Positions 50,826 to 59,213 of a DNA stretch of 64,000 bases are shown piece by piece. Origin of the DNA: Leadbetterella byssophila DSM 17132 (GTDB lineage: Bacteria > Bacteroidota > Bacteroidia > Cytophagales > Spirosomataceae); NCBI RefSeq assembly GCF_000166395.1, contig NC_014655.1:1426001-1490000 (forward strand). Direction: 5' to 3'. The notes beneath the pieces were generated by a model that ran no database searches, was not told where the DNA came from, and saw nothing but the letters and a program-made list of their open reading frames with translations. A program made the position numbers and the translations under genes. Positions within the stretch are counted from its first letter, which is position 1; each line of letters opens with the position of its first letter.

Positions 50826-52080
50826 TGTATATCTTAATTGTATAGGATGCATACTTAGCATTAACTTCCTCTTTCAAACGGTTAATCCGACTATTTATCC
50901 AATCATTTTGAGATTGCAAGAGTTCGTCTAATGTCAATACATTCTCTTCAAATCTTGCATAATTCTTATCAAAGGTATCCTTCTTTAATTCCTCAATCTT
51001 ACGAAGGTTCTGCACGCGATTCTTAGCTTTCTGTAGATCTGCTTGCCTTTGCATATGATCATAAAACCCTTGCTCTTCGGCGCTTTTTATCTCATTTTGA
51101 GCTATTTTATACTGGATCTCTTTGCTTTTATAGTTGCTTATTTTTTGAGGTGTACTAGGTAAATCCCAACTCAATTTTAATCCTAAGTAGGCATAATATA
51201 TAGGACTGTTTCCTGAACCATAAAAGAAGCTATTGCTTAAATTCTGCCAATTAAAGGAACTTATGGCTGAAAGCACAGGCCACTGATCCCTTTTTGCCAC
51301 TTCCTTATCCGCTGCCGCAAGTTCAGCTTTCGCTTCCGCTACTCGCTTATCTAGCTCAGAGAGCTGTGCACTTCCCTGGTACTCGGAATCCGTCACTTCT
51401 ATAGTATCAGTAGATCTGCTTAGTAGCCTCAACATTTCACGCTGTAGGTTCCATTGAATTTCCAACTGCTCTATGTTATCTCGAATATTAAGGACATTTA
51501 TTTCTGCTTCATTCTTTTCCTGGGGCCTAACTAAACCTTCTTCTAATCTATCTGAAATAATCTGTAAAATCTTATCTGCTGTTTGCAAATTCTCTCTTAA
51601 AAGTTGCAACTGACCTTGGTAAGACAGAACATTATGATAAGCAGAGTTCAACTGTAGATAAATATCTCTTTCCTTTTGTAGGCTCTGTCCAAGAACTAAT
51701 TTTTCATTCTGAACGGCAGATTTCTTCTGTGCACTGAGGCCAAAGTTCAGAATATCAAATTGTGGTGCTACGCTTAAAGTGGAAGAATATTTCTGTCCCA
51801 TGATCATCTCTTTATAAGTACCTTCAGGTAGACCAAAGATGACACCGGGCACTAAGACCTTTTGCAAAGCAATATTATCCAAGGCTTGATAACTTAGAGG
51901 AATTCTGGGATTATAGCGATTTAAATCAGCTACTTTTCTAGTCAATGAAGCTAATTCCTTCTGATATTGCGTGTTTTGTAGCGCCTCATTTTTTGACTTT
52001 GCTTGGAGAAACAAGTCCTCTAAACTTTGAGCTGAGACCTGTGCACTAAGCAGAAGAAACAATAGACTGTTCTTAAGCAT
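50815..52080 (-). CDS. TolC family outer-membrane efflux protein
   Basis: 421 residues from the ATG at 52080, signal peptide to SAQVSAQ; a TTG four codons upstream is possible. Long alpha-helical barrel with repeated coiled coils, seen as QRQADLQKAKNRVQNLRKI and LQKERDIYLQLNSAYHNVLS, and beta-barrel strands such as IYYAYLGLKLSWDLPS. Outer-membrane channel of the operon; its genes run TolC, adaptor, permease, ATPase. The -7 box lies 21 bases upstream. Confidence 0.93.
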   Translation of the reverse strand: MLKNSLLFLLLSAQVSAQSLEDLFLQAKSKNEALQNTQYQKELASLTRKVADLNRYNPRIPLSYQALDNIALQKVLVPGVIFGLPEGTYKEMIMGQKYSSTLSVAPQFDILNFGLSAQKKSAVQNEKLVLGQSLQKERDIYLQLNSAYHNVLSYQGQLQLLRENLQTADKILQIISDRLEEGLVRPQEKNEAEINVLNIRDNIEQLEIQWNLQREMLRLLSRSTDTIEVTDSEYQGSAQLSELDKRVAEAKAELAAADKEVAKRDQWPVLSAISSFNWQNLSNSFFYGSGNSPIYYAYLGLKLSWDLPSTPQKISNYKSKEIQYKIAQNEIKSAEEQGFYDHMQRQADLQKAKNRVQNLRKIEELKKDTFDKNYARFEENVLTLDELLQSQNDWINSRINRLKEEVNAKYASYTIKIYNEY

Positions 52081-52100
52081 TTTATTTGTCAAGTTCTACA

Positions 52101-52108
52101 CAAATATA
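52101..52108 (-). promoter_or_regulatory. -7 box of the tripartite export operon
   Basis: Minus-strand TATATTTG, 21 bases before the TolC-like ATG. Confidence 0.45.
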
Positions 52109-52154
52109 TTGGAAATAATCCACATATTTATTCTAAATCAAATAGGCGTGCTAA

Positions 52155-52179
52155 AACAAAAAAGAGAGCTCATGCTCCC
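52155..52179 (-). terminator. Terminator of the threonine aldolase-dehydrogenase unit
   Basis: GAGAGC (52164-52169), a loop made of the stop codon, GCTCCC (52174-52179); minus-strand T run beyond 52163. Confidence 0.6.
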
Positions 52180-53255
52180 TTCTTTGGTACTTTTATTTTA
52201 AATCTTTCTCCAAGTTCTTGAAGAGATTCTACCACTTTTTCATTCAGTGGCAGACCATGGATTAATCGTTCTGCTTTAAACCTTCTCTCCTGATCTCCCG
52301 GGATTTGAACCTGCTCGCCGTCCACTGCAGGTGCAGACCTGAAGCGTTCAATCCATTTATCCATATGGGCTTTAAACTCTAGTTTATCTCTAAATCCATC
52401 AATCCTCATAGCCCCCAGGAAATGCCCGGTTCCTTTTCCTACCTGCTCTTCTGCCACTCCATGAAATCCTGCTGTAGCAAATGGAGGAACCCAAGGTCCA
52501 AAATTAGCTCCGGAAAGAACTCCAGAAAGTATATCAACTGCTGCTCCTAGGCCATATCCCTTGTGGCTACCATGCTCTCTGTCCCCACCTAATGGAAGTA
52601 ATCCACCTCCTTCTTTCACGGCGTTTGCATTATCAGTTGGCGCCCCTTCAGCATCCTGCACCCATCCTATCGGGGCCTTTAACCCTTTCCTTTGCAAGAT
52701 CTCCATCTTGCCGTAAGCCACCGCTGTTGTTGCAAAATCTGCAAGAAATGCGGGTTGCTCCCCCGCCGGAATTCCAATGGCGATAGGGTTTGTTCCTAAT
52801 AGCTTTTCCCTAGAAAATGTTGGTACCACCAAAGGAGCCGCATTAGTCATAGCCCAGCCTATCATATCCTCAGCCAATGCCAAAGAGGCATGATAACCTG
52901 CAATACCAAAATGATTTGAATTTTGGACAGAAACCCATCCGCTTCCTACCTTCTTTGCCTTCTTCATGGCCACTTTCATAGCATAGGGAGCCACCACTAA
53001 ACCTAAGCCGCGATCTCCATCAATGGTAGCTGTAGAGGGAGTTTCATGTATAATCTTTATCTGAGGTACAGGATTCAGTCTCCCATGGTCGTAAAGCCTA
53101 ACATACCCCGCTAACCGAGCCACTCCATGGGAATCAACCCCATTCAAATCTGCATTAATGAGTACATCTGCTGCTAATCTGGCGTCTTTTAAAGTACAAC
53201 CGATAGCCACAAAAACCTTTTCCGTAAATTTTCTTACTTTTTCTGCAGAGTACAT
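52170..53255 (-). CDS. Ldh family oxidoreductase (malate/lactate dehydrogenase type 2)
   Basis: 361 residues. NAD(P)-dependent enzyme of the malate/L-sulfolactate/ureidoglycolate dehydrogenase family, not the Rossmann LDH. Family marks: NGVDSHGVARLAGYVRLYDHG (active-site His), VQNSNHFGIAGYHA, FSREKLLGTNPIAIGIP, DFATTAVAYGKMEI and HKGYGLGAAVDILSGVL. The exact 2-oxo-acid is not predictable. It overlaps ltaE by 22 bases, suggesting an amino-acid breakdown unit. Confidence 0.92.
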   Translation of the reverse strand: MYSAEKVRKFTEKVFVAIGCTLKDARLAADVLINADLNGVDSHGVARLAGYVRLYDHGRLNPVPQIKIIHETPSTATIDGDRGLGLVVAPYAMKVAMKKAKKVGSGWVSVQNSNHFGIAGYHASLALAEDMIGWAMTNAAPLVVPTFSREKLLGTNPIAIGIPAGEQPAFLADFATTAVAYGKMEILQRKGLKAPIGWVQDAEGAPTDNANAVKEGGGLLPLGGDREHGSHKGYGLGAAVDILSGVLSGANFGPWVPPFATAGFHGVAEEQVGKGTGHFLGAMRIDGFRDKLEFKAHMDKWIERFRSAPAVDGEQVQIPGDQERRFKAERLIHGLPLNEKVVESLQELGERFKIKVPKKGA

Positions 53256-54265
53256 AAATCTTGTATAAATGAGGTGACATCAGCTTTGCTCGTAGCCCAA
53301 GAAGTTACAACCCTGATGGCACACCTATCATCATCTATAGGTTGCCAATCAAAGAAGTCGTACTTCTTATGAAGTTCTGAACGAACATTTGCAGGCAATA
53401 TAGGAAATATCTGATTGGATTGAGGAAGAGTCAGAAACTTAAATCCTAAAGATTCGCAGCAATCCGCAATTTCCTCTGCTAATGAATTAGCGTGCTTTGC
53501 TAGTTCTAGCCAAAGTTCATTTTGAAATAAAGTTTCGAACTGTATTCCTAACAATCTTCCTTTTGCCATTAGAGCACCTCTTTGCTTGATATGGTAAGGA
53601 AATTCCTCCTTAAAAATGGGATTCAATAATACTACTGCTTCACCTAATAAAGCACCATTTTTAGTACCTCCTATGTAAAAGACATCGCAGTAAGAAGCAA
53701 TATCTTCTAAAGTAAGATCATTGAACTTAGAAGCAAGTGCCATGGCTAGTCGGGCACCATCCATGAAAAGCAATAGGTCATTCGCTTTACAATATTCCGA
53801 TAAAGCTTGAAGTTCCGCCTTGCTATACACCGTTCCAAGTTCGGTAGTATTTGATATATATACCATCCTTGGTTTAACGGTATGGTATTTTGGAGACTTC
53901 ACTAGTACCGGCGCAATGAGCTCCGGAGTAAGTTTCCCCTCTTTTCCAAGTACATACTCAATTTTATGACCTGTGGCCTCTATAGCCCCCGTTTCATGTG
54001 TATTGATATGCCCGGACTCAACAGCAATTACGGACTCAAAAGGCTTGAGAAGGGCAGCAATTACCAACAGGTTTGCCTGAGTTCCTCCGGAAACGAAATA
54101 AACGTCAGCATCCGGCCTCTTCATTGCAGACCGTATATATTGCCTTGCTGCTTCACTATAGCTATCAGTGCCATAGCCCGACTGCTGATCTAAGTTAGTT
54201 TCAGCCAGTCTTTGCAGGATTAGGGGATGTGCCCCTTCGCTGTAATCGTTCAGAAATTTTATCAT
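53234..54265 (-). CDS. ltaE: Low-specificity threonine aldolase (beta-eliminating lyase family)
   Basis: 343 residues from the ATG at 54265; an ATG at 54280 lies inside a terminator hairpin. PLP-dependent splitting of L-threonine/allo-threonine into glycine and acetaldehyde. Seen: FLNDYSEGAHPLILQRL, FVSGGTQANLLVIAAL, ESGHINTHETGAIEATG, LFMDGARLAMALAS and the PLP-lysine FYIGGTKNGALLGEAVV. It lies directly behind a tRNA-Thr gene with its terminator, without room for a standard promoter. Confidence 0.93.
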   Translation of the reverse strand: MIKFLNDYSEGAHPLILQRLAETNLDQQSGYGTDSYSEAARQYIRSAMKRPDADVYFVSGGTQANLLVIAALLKPFESVIAVESGHINTHETGAIEATGHKIEYVLGKEGKLTPELIAPVLVKSPKYHTVKPRMVYISNTTELGTVYSKAELQALSEYCKANDLLLFMDGARLAMALASKFNDLTLEDIASYCDVFYIGGTKNGALLGEAVVLLNPIFKEEFPYHIKQRGALMAKGRLLGIQFETLFQNELWLELAKHANSLAEEIADCCESLGFKFLTLPQSNQIFPILPANVRSELHKKYDFFDWQPIDDDRCAIRVVTSWATSKADVTSFIQDLCTLQKK

Positions 54266-54296
54266 AAAAAAAACTCCCATTTCTGAGAGTTTTAAA
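54266..54296 (-). terminator. Hairpin between tRNA-Thr and ltaE
   Basis: On the minus strand AAAACTC and GAGTTTT pair around ten bases and are followed by a T run that leads straight into the ltaE ATG. It ends the tRNA transcript or may attenuate read-through into ltaE. Confidence 0.6.
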
Positions 54297-54299
54297 GTG

Positions 54300-54372
54300 A
54301 GCCCCCTATCGGGATCGAACCAATGACCTACTGATTACAAATCAGTTGCTCTACCAGCTGAGCTAAGGAGGC
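54300..54372 (-). tRNA. tRNA-Thr (anticodon TGT), copy 1
   Basis: Minus-strand cloverleaf: acceptor GCCTCCT/AGGGGGC, D-arm GCTC..GAGC, anticodon arm ACTGA-TTTGTAA-TCAGT, T-arm ATTGG-TTCGATC-CCGAT, discriminator T at 54300. The CCA end is not encoded. Identical to copy 2. Confidence 0.97.
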
Positions 54373-54588
54373 GAATTGTGGTGCAAAAATATATCGGCTA
54401 TTCTAATCCTGCAAGGGTTTAAGCATCTTTTTTTAGGAAAAATTTTACCATAAGAGGTAATAAGCTTTAAATGTGCAGCTTAATGTTTACCTACGATCAC
54501 GAAAGAGAAAAAACTGGACTTCGGTGGGAATTTTTCATCTAAAATTCACCCATAAATTAGGCATACAATCCCGTAAACCTTTAAAAAT

Positions 54589-54642
54589 GCCCCTATCGGG
54601 TTCGAACGAATGACCTAGTGAGTACCAAGTCAAAAGCGCTCA
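54589..54642 (-). pseudogene. Degenerate tRNA-Thr-like fragment
   Basis: 54589-54642 aligns with the 3' two-thirds of the flanking tRNA-Thr genes: CCCCTATCGGG-TTCGAAC-AATGACCTA. The anticodon position would read GGT, but the 5' anticodon stem and the D-arm no longer pair and the 5' acceptor is missing. The remaining sequence of 54373-54807 (435 bases) holds only this and the terminator of copy 2. Confidence 0.6.
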
Positions 54643-54762
54643 ATAATTTCTCCTAAATAAAAAGAACCAAAACGCCTAGTTTACATCATTATACCACTTT
54701 TGATAATAATTTCTCAACCCAAATCATAGGATTTTGTGTCATGAAAGTGTCATGATGCCAAT

Positions 54763-54794
54763 AAAAAAGGAGCTACATTTTACTGTAACTCCTT
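54763..54794 (-). terminator. Terminator of tRNA-Thr copy 2
   Basis: Minus-strand AAGGAGTTACA pairs with TGTAGCTCCTT (54767-54777 with 54784-54794), followed by six T (complement of 54763-54768). Confidence 0.7.
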
Positions 54795-54806
54795 GATTAT
54801 CAAGTG

Positions 54807-54879
54807 AGCCCCCTATCGGGATCGAACCAATGACCTACTGATTACAAATCAGTTGCTCTACCAGCTGAGCTAAGGAGGC
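54807..54879 (-). tRNA. tRNA-Thr (anticodon TGT), copy 2
   Basis: Identical over the mature sequence to the gene at 54300-54372, including the five bases AGTGA flanking its 3' end. Anticodon loop TTTGTAA. Confidence 0.97.
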
Positions 54880-54957
54880 GATTTTGATAGCACAAAAGTA
54901 GAGGTTTTTATGTTATCAAACAAACATTTTTTTCAAAATATTCCCTCAAAAAACGCC

Positions 54958-56862
54958 TCAGTTGGCCGTTAAAATGAGTTTTAGCTTGGCATTCAAGTCT
55001 TTAAGCTCAGCTTCAGCCTTATCAATTTTTTTCTGATATTCTGCTTTCAGTTTATCCGCATTTTTGGAGAAACCAAAGAACTCCAGATTGTTCTTTGTTA
55101 AAGTGATCTCATCTTCCAATGCTTTGATCTTTCTACGAATATCATTCTCAGCTTTTCCTAGATTTCCACCGGCTTTTAAAACCACCTCTGCCTCGTTTTG
55201 AAGCATAAGTTTATCTTTTTCAGTTTTATCTAGACCACTAGCTGCCTTAACGTAGGAGTTGATAGCTTTAATAAACCTATCTTGGATAGATTTCATGTCC
55301 TTCCTAGGCACAAATCCTATAGCATTAAAGCTTTTCTTGAATTCAGGCAACCTACTTAGATCAGTATCACCGGCTTCTACCAGCTTCTCAATTTCTACAC
55401 AGATAGCGGTCTTAGCTTCCAGATTCTTATCGTACTCAGAATCTTGAGACTTACTTTCTTCCCTTTTATTATTGAAGTAGGTATCACAAATCCCTTTGAA
55501 CTCCTCAAATAAGCTATCCTTATATTTTTCAGGTACGTGACCTATGGTTTTCCATTTCTTCTGCAGCTCAATGATACGATTTGTATTAGGAGCAGAGTAA
55601 TCTCCTTTCTCAAGGATTTCACGTGCTTGTTTTACTAATTCACTCTTAGCTACAAAATTGGCTTCACGTTTGGCCTCAAGTTTAGCAAAGAACTCGCTCT
55701 TATTCTTGAAGAACTGCTTTAATGAGCTCCAGAAGCTCTTGCTCACTTCTTTACCTTTCTCTCTTGGCATACCACCCTTGATGGCATTCCACTGGTCTTG
55801 TAAAGCTTGAACCTCTTTCGTCTTAGCATTCCACTCATTTATGCTATCACTATTGAATTTCAAGTATTCAAGGAGTTGATTCAGCAATTGCTGTTTAGCT
55901 TTTAGAATCTCCTCTGAAAGAGCAGCACTTTCACTTTGAAGTTCTCTTTTCTTATCGTAAATAACATCAAATGCTTTCTTCAACCTTTCCCAGAGGGCGT
56001 CTTGCTCTTCTCTAGGACCAGGACCAATGTGCTTGTATTCTTGAAGAAGCTCATTGGCTTTCTTCAAGGTCACATTATTGATCGGCATCTCCTGCAAAGA
56101 GGTAGCGATCTCCTCAATCTTAACTACTACCGCTTCTTTGGCTTCAATATTTTTCTTTCTATCCAGCTCTTTCAGCTCATTTTGAATGCTTCTGATATCG
56201 AAATAACGATCCACTAAAGCATTGTATGCAGACCAAAGAGAGCCATTATGCGGAGAGTTAATATTCCCTGCATTTTTCCACTCGGTTTGCAATGCTTTGA
56301 AAGATTCCCAATTGTTCTTTGATTCACCTTTCTCTTCGATCTCCACTATTTCTCTCAATCTTTGAAGAAGGCGAGTTTTTACTTCGAAGTAGTCCTCTTT
56401 CTCTCTTTCTAACTTTTGGAAGAAGGCTTGACGCTTTTCACGGATTTGAATATTGATCCCTTCAAAACGAATGGCATAATTATCATTACGGAATTCAAAA
56501 CCTTCGTCTGATCCGTTTTCAGCAACATATGCTTTTAAGGCCTCCGATTTTTCTGCCTGTTGGATATCTTCAAAAGCACTCCTTACTACTTTGAGGGCAT
56601 TGTCAATGTTCTTCACGTCCGCTACTGAAAGAGTGCGTGAATTCATGGATTCAAGGAGACGATCAGCAAGGTCTACAAAATCCTTCTTGGAATAATTGGT
56701 AAAATCTTCATCAAACTCCAATAGAGACTCGCCTTCCTCCTCTATCTCCTCAATGGCATCCAAGTCAGCATGTTTTACTGTCTCCTCTGAGGCAGAATTC
56801 TGCTCCGCTGCATTGCCATTATTTTCTCCTAAGTTCTCCGGTTCTAAACTTGACTCGCTCAT
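54958..56862 (-). CDS. DUF349 coiled-coil protein
   Basis: 634 residues. Acidic, low-complexity N-terminus (IEEIEEEGESLLEFDEDF), then about five DUF349 repeats, each a helical bundle of 70-80 residues with a W near the middle: SFKALQTEWKNAGNI, LLQEYKHIGPGPREEQDAL, VQALQDQWNAIKGGMPREKG, IIELQKKWKTIGHVPEKYKD and EFKKSFNAIGFVPRKDMKSI. Ends in a long coiled coil. No signal peptide. Function of DUF349 proteins is unclear. Confidence 0.93.
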   Translation of the reverse strand: MSESSLEPENLGENNGNAAEQNSASEETVKHADLDAIEEIEEEGESLLEFDEDFTNYSKKDFVDLADRLLESMNSRTLSVADVKNIDNALKVVRSAFEDIQQAEKSEALKAYVAENGSDEGFEFRNDNYAIRFEGINIQIREKRQAFFQKLEREKEDYFEVKTRLLQRLREIVEIEEKGESKNNWESFKALQTEWKNAGNINSPHNGSLWSAYNALVDRYFDIRSIQNELKELDRKKNIEAKEAVVVKIEEIATSLQEMPINNVTLKKANELLQEYKHIGPGPREEQDALWERLKKAFDVIYDKKRELQSESAALSEEILKAKQQLLNQLLEYLKFNSDSINEWNAKTKEVQALQDQWNAIKGGMPREKGKEVSKSFWSSLKQFFKNKSEFFAKLEAKREANFVAKSELVKQAREILEKGDYSAPNTNRIIELQKKWKTIGHVPEKYKDSLFEEFKGICDTYFNNKREESKSQDSEYDKNLEAKTAICVEIEKLVEAGDTDLSRLPEFKKSFNAIGFVPRKDMKSIQDRFIKAINSYVKAASGLDKTEKDKLMLQNEAEVVLKAGGNLGKAENDIRRKIKALEDEITLTKNNLEFFGFSKNADKLKAEYQKKIDKAEAELKDLNAKLKLILTAN

Positions 56863-56880
56863 TTAATAGAAATAGATAGT

Positions 56881-56888
56881 TACTTTTG
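56881..56888 (+). promoter_or_regulatory. -7 box of pdxH
   Basis: TACTTTTG, 38 bases before the pdxH ATG, in the short gap to the divergent DUF349 gene. Confidence 0.4.
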
Positions 56889-56926
56889 TGAAAAAGCAAA
56901 ATTAATAATAATATTCAAACTGTTCC

Positions 56927-57571
56927 ATGAACAACAAAGATATTTCAAATCTTCGGATACATTACGATAAATCAGCACTTTCCGAAGAGCAAGCCACCCT
57001 TTCCCCCTTCACTCTTTTTGAACTTTGGTTCAATGAGGCCAAAGAAGGAGGAATACGTGAGCCAAATGCCATGGTTCTCTCCACTGTCTCAGATAACAAA
57101 CCACATGCCAGAGTAGTACTCCTCAAAGGTGCATCTGAAGCAGGTTTCGAATTCTTTACCAATTACAACAGCAATAAGGGCAAACAATTATCCCAAAACC
57201 CATTTGCCTCCCTCACCTTCTTCTATGACCTGCTAGAAAAACAAGTCAGAATAGAAGGACAAGTACAAAAACTTAACCATGAAGCATCTGATGCTTATTT
57301 CCATTCCAGACCACGTGGAAGTCAGATAGGTGCTTGGGTAAGCGACCAAAGTCAGACCATCCCTTCTGCTGCGTTTCTGAATGAAAAATTAGAAGCCTAC
57401 GAAAAGAAATTTGAATCTCAGGAAATCATCCCGCGCCCACCCCACTGGGGAGGATTCTTACTTGTACCTGATAGCATAGAATTTTGGCAAGGCAGGCCTA
57501 ATCGTCTGCATGACCGACTACTCTACACTCGCTCGGGTCAAAACTGGATCCTCGAGAGACTCAGTCCTTAA
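56927..57571 (+). CDS. pdxH: Pyridoxamine/pyridoxine 5'-phosphate oxidase
   Basis: 214 residues. FMN-dependent last step of PLP synthesis and salvage. Seen: PNAMVLSTVSDNKPHARVVL, EFFTNYNSNKGKQLSQNPFA, YFHSRPRGSQIGAWVSDQSQ, PHWGGFLLVPDSIEFWQGR, NRLHDRLLYTR and the closing WILERLSP. PLP serves several enzymes of this window (NspC, LtaE). Its last 54 bases overlap the convergent OstA-like gene. Confidence 0.96.
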   Translation: MNNKDISNLRIHYDKSALSEEQATLSPFTLFELWFNEAKEGGIREPNAMVLSTVSDNKPHARVVLLKGASEAGFEFFTNYNSNKGKQLSQNPFASLTFFYDLLEKQVRIEGQVQKLNHEASDAYFHSRPRGSQIGAWVSDQSQTIPSAAFLNEKLEAYEKKFESQEIIPRPPHWGGFLLVPDSIEFWQGRPNRLHDRLLYTRSGQNWILERLSP

Positions 57572-59167
57572 GTACTTCAGCAGTTGTTCTTGTAATAGCT
57601 GTCCTAATTTCAAGCTCAGTATCTTTTCTTTACTGGGCTTTTCTTCTATTCTATACTTAAAATCTTCAAATCTAGATTCCGTCAGTGTAATTTCTCCTGG
57701 AGGCACTAATCTTGAGTCAACATCCCCATAAAAGTGGATATCCTCTAATTCATCTCTGAGAAAAATAAACTTCATGGAAGCACATTGTGTCAAATCAAGC
57801 CCCACAATCTTTTGGGTATCATCTAATATGAAATACTTTGACTCAGCATTTCCGGAAATATGAATCTGCTCTATCCGAGAACTGTCATCAAAGCGAGCGG
57901 TCATCATCCTACCTTTAATCTGATTAAAGTTTAACAAGGTATCCTGCTCAATGATGAAGCAATTCTTTATTAATTCCATCCTTTCCAACTTCTGATTTTT
58001 CAGAAATACCTCTATAGAGTCTGCTTTAATCTGATTCCTTTTATGCCATAAAACCGGATCTTGGTAGTAACCTATGGTTGAATCTAATGCATTATATATC
58101 AAAGAATCTGCAATTCCTTGAACATCTTCCCTGTATAGCTTCACTCCTCCTTGCGCTATGATCCATTGAATATCCTCTTTCTCCGGAGCTTTAGATGTGG
58201 TATCCTGTTTTGGCTTCTCAATGATACGTAAAGAGTCGCTCGCTAACAAAGAAGGTTTTCCACCGGAATAGTACTGAGATATGGTGGATCCTATTACTCT
58301 AGTCCACCCGGCTTTACCATCTCTATACATGGCATCTCCTACACTGATTAATGAATCCGTTTTGGAAACAAACACCGCATTACCTTTAGCCCATCCAAAA
58401 TCATTAGCATTATCATATTGCAAGGTATCTCCGATCAATATATACTTCTCATGCTCTACTTGTGATCTACCATTGAAATAAGATTCCTTAGTCTGTATAT
58501 TATACCAACCTTTTTCAGCTGTTAATACTCCTGTTTCTCCCGTAATAGTAGTAAATGCCTTAAAAATAGCCCTTTTCGTATGGGTATCATAATCCATAGT
58601 ATCAGTACACAAAACGAACTTTGGATTCAAAACCTCTACATCACCTATATAATTGAAATACTTGGTATTCGTATTATAATATCCGGTATTACTGGTAAGG
58701 GTGCTGGAATCTTGTTGAATACGTCCATGCACAGGATAATATGCCATACCGTTAGCCATATTATAAATCACTTTTTGAGTACGTAGCGTCACCTTCTTAT
58801 CCCTTAAGATAACACTCTTACCCCATATAGTGGCAATTCTGCTGTTACCCTCATAGAACAGGGTATCTCCCACTATGGTTAAGGTATCTCCTTGATTAAT
58901 CTTGATGTTCCCAAATGCCTCAACAGTATTTAAAGTCCTGTTTTGAATAGCCAGGTCTGTACTCATCATAACCCCCTGATGCCTGAAGATCACATTTCCT
59001 CTAAAGGTTACGTTTTGCATATCCTTCAGATTTACTCCATCCTGAATATCAGAGTTCAAGATTTCCACTATGCTCTGAGGACCCGTAGGTGCAGGAGGAT
59101 TCAGAGGCTTCTGCGCCAATAGCCCAAAAGGCAAAAACAAGAGAATATAGAAATGACGAAAGTTCAT
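57518..59167 (-). CDS. OstA-like protein (LptA/OstA-type beta-jellyroll, LPS transport)
   Basis: 549 residues with a signal peptide (FLPFGLLAQ). Repeated short beta-strand units such as MQNVTFRGNVIFRHQGVMMS, GDTLTIVGDTLFYEGNSRIA and GVKLYREDVQGIADSLIYNA are the OstA repeat of LptA/LptD periplasmic parts. It probably belongs to the bridge carrying lipopolysaccharide to the outer membrane; an LptC-like gene lies 4 kb away at the right edge. The C-terminal 18 codons overlap pdxH on the other strand. A -7 box close to the start suggests a leaderless or very short leader. Confidence 0.85.
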   Translation of the reverse strand: MNFRHFYILLFLPFGLLAQKPLNPPAPTGPQSIVEILNSDIQDGVNLKDMQNVTFRGNVIFRHQGVMMSTDLAIQNRTLNTVEAFGNIKINQGDTLTIVGDTLFYEGNSRIATIWGKSVILRDKKVTLRTQKVIYNMANGMAYYPVHGRIQQDSSTLTSNTGYYNTNTKYFNYIGDVEVLNPKFVLCTDTMDYDTHTKRAIFKAFTTITGETGVLTAEKGWYNIQTKESYFNGRSQVEHEKYILIGDTLQYDNANDFGWAKGNAVFVSKTDSLISVGDAMYRDGKAGWTRVIGSTISQYYSGGKPSLLASDSLRIIEKPKQDTTSKAPEKEDIQWIIAQGGVKLYREDVQGIADSLIYNALDSTIGYYQDPVLWHKRNQIKADSIEVFLKNQKLERMELIKNCFIIEQDTLLNFNQIKGRMMTARFDDSSRIEQIHISGNAESKYFILDDTQKIVGLDLTQCASMKFIFLRDELEDIHFYGDVDSRLVPPGEITLTESRFEDFKYRIEEKPSKEKILSLKLGQLLQEQLLKYLRTESLEDPVLTRASVE

Positions 59168-59171
59168 TAGG

Positions 59172-59179
59172 CAAAATTA
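59172..59179 (-). promoter_or_regulatory. -7 box of the OstA-like gene
   Basis: Minus-strand TAATTTTG ending 5 bases before the ATG. If used, transcription would start at or next to the start codon (leaderless mRNA). Confidence 0.35.
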
Positions 59180-59182
59180 ACG

Positions 59183-59190
59183 TATTTTTG
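59183..59190 (+). promoter_or_regulatory. -7 box of tilS
   Basis: TATTTTTG, 23 bases before the tilS ATG, three bases from the opposite -7 box. Confidence 0.45.
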
Positions 59191-59213
59191 TCATCAGTAC
59201 ATTAGATAATTTC

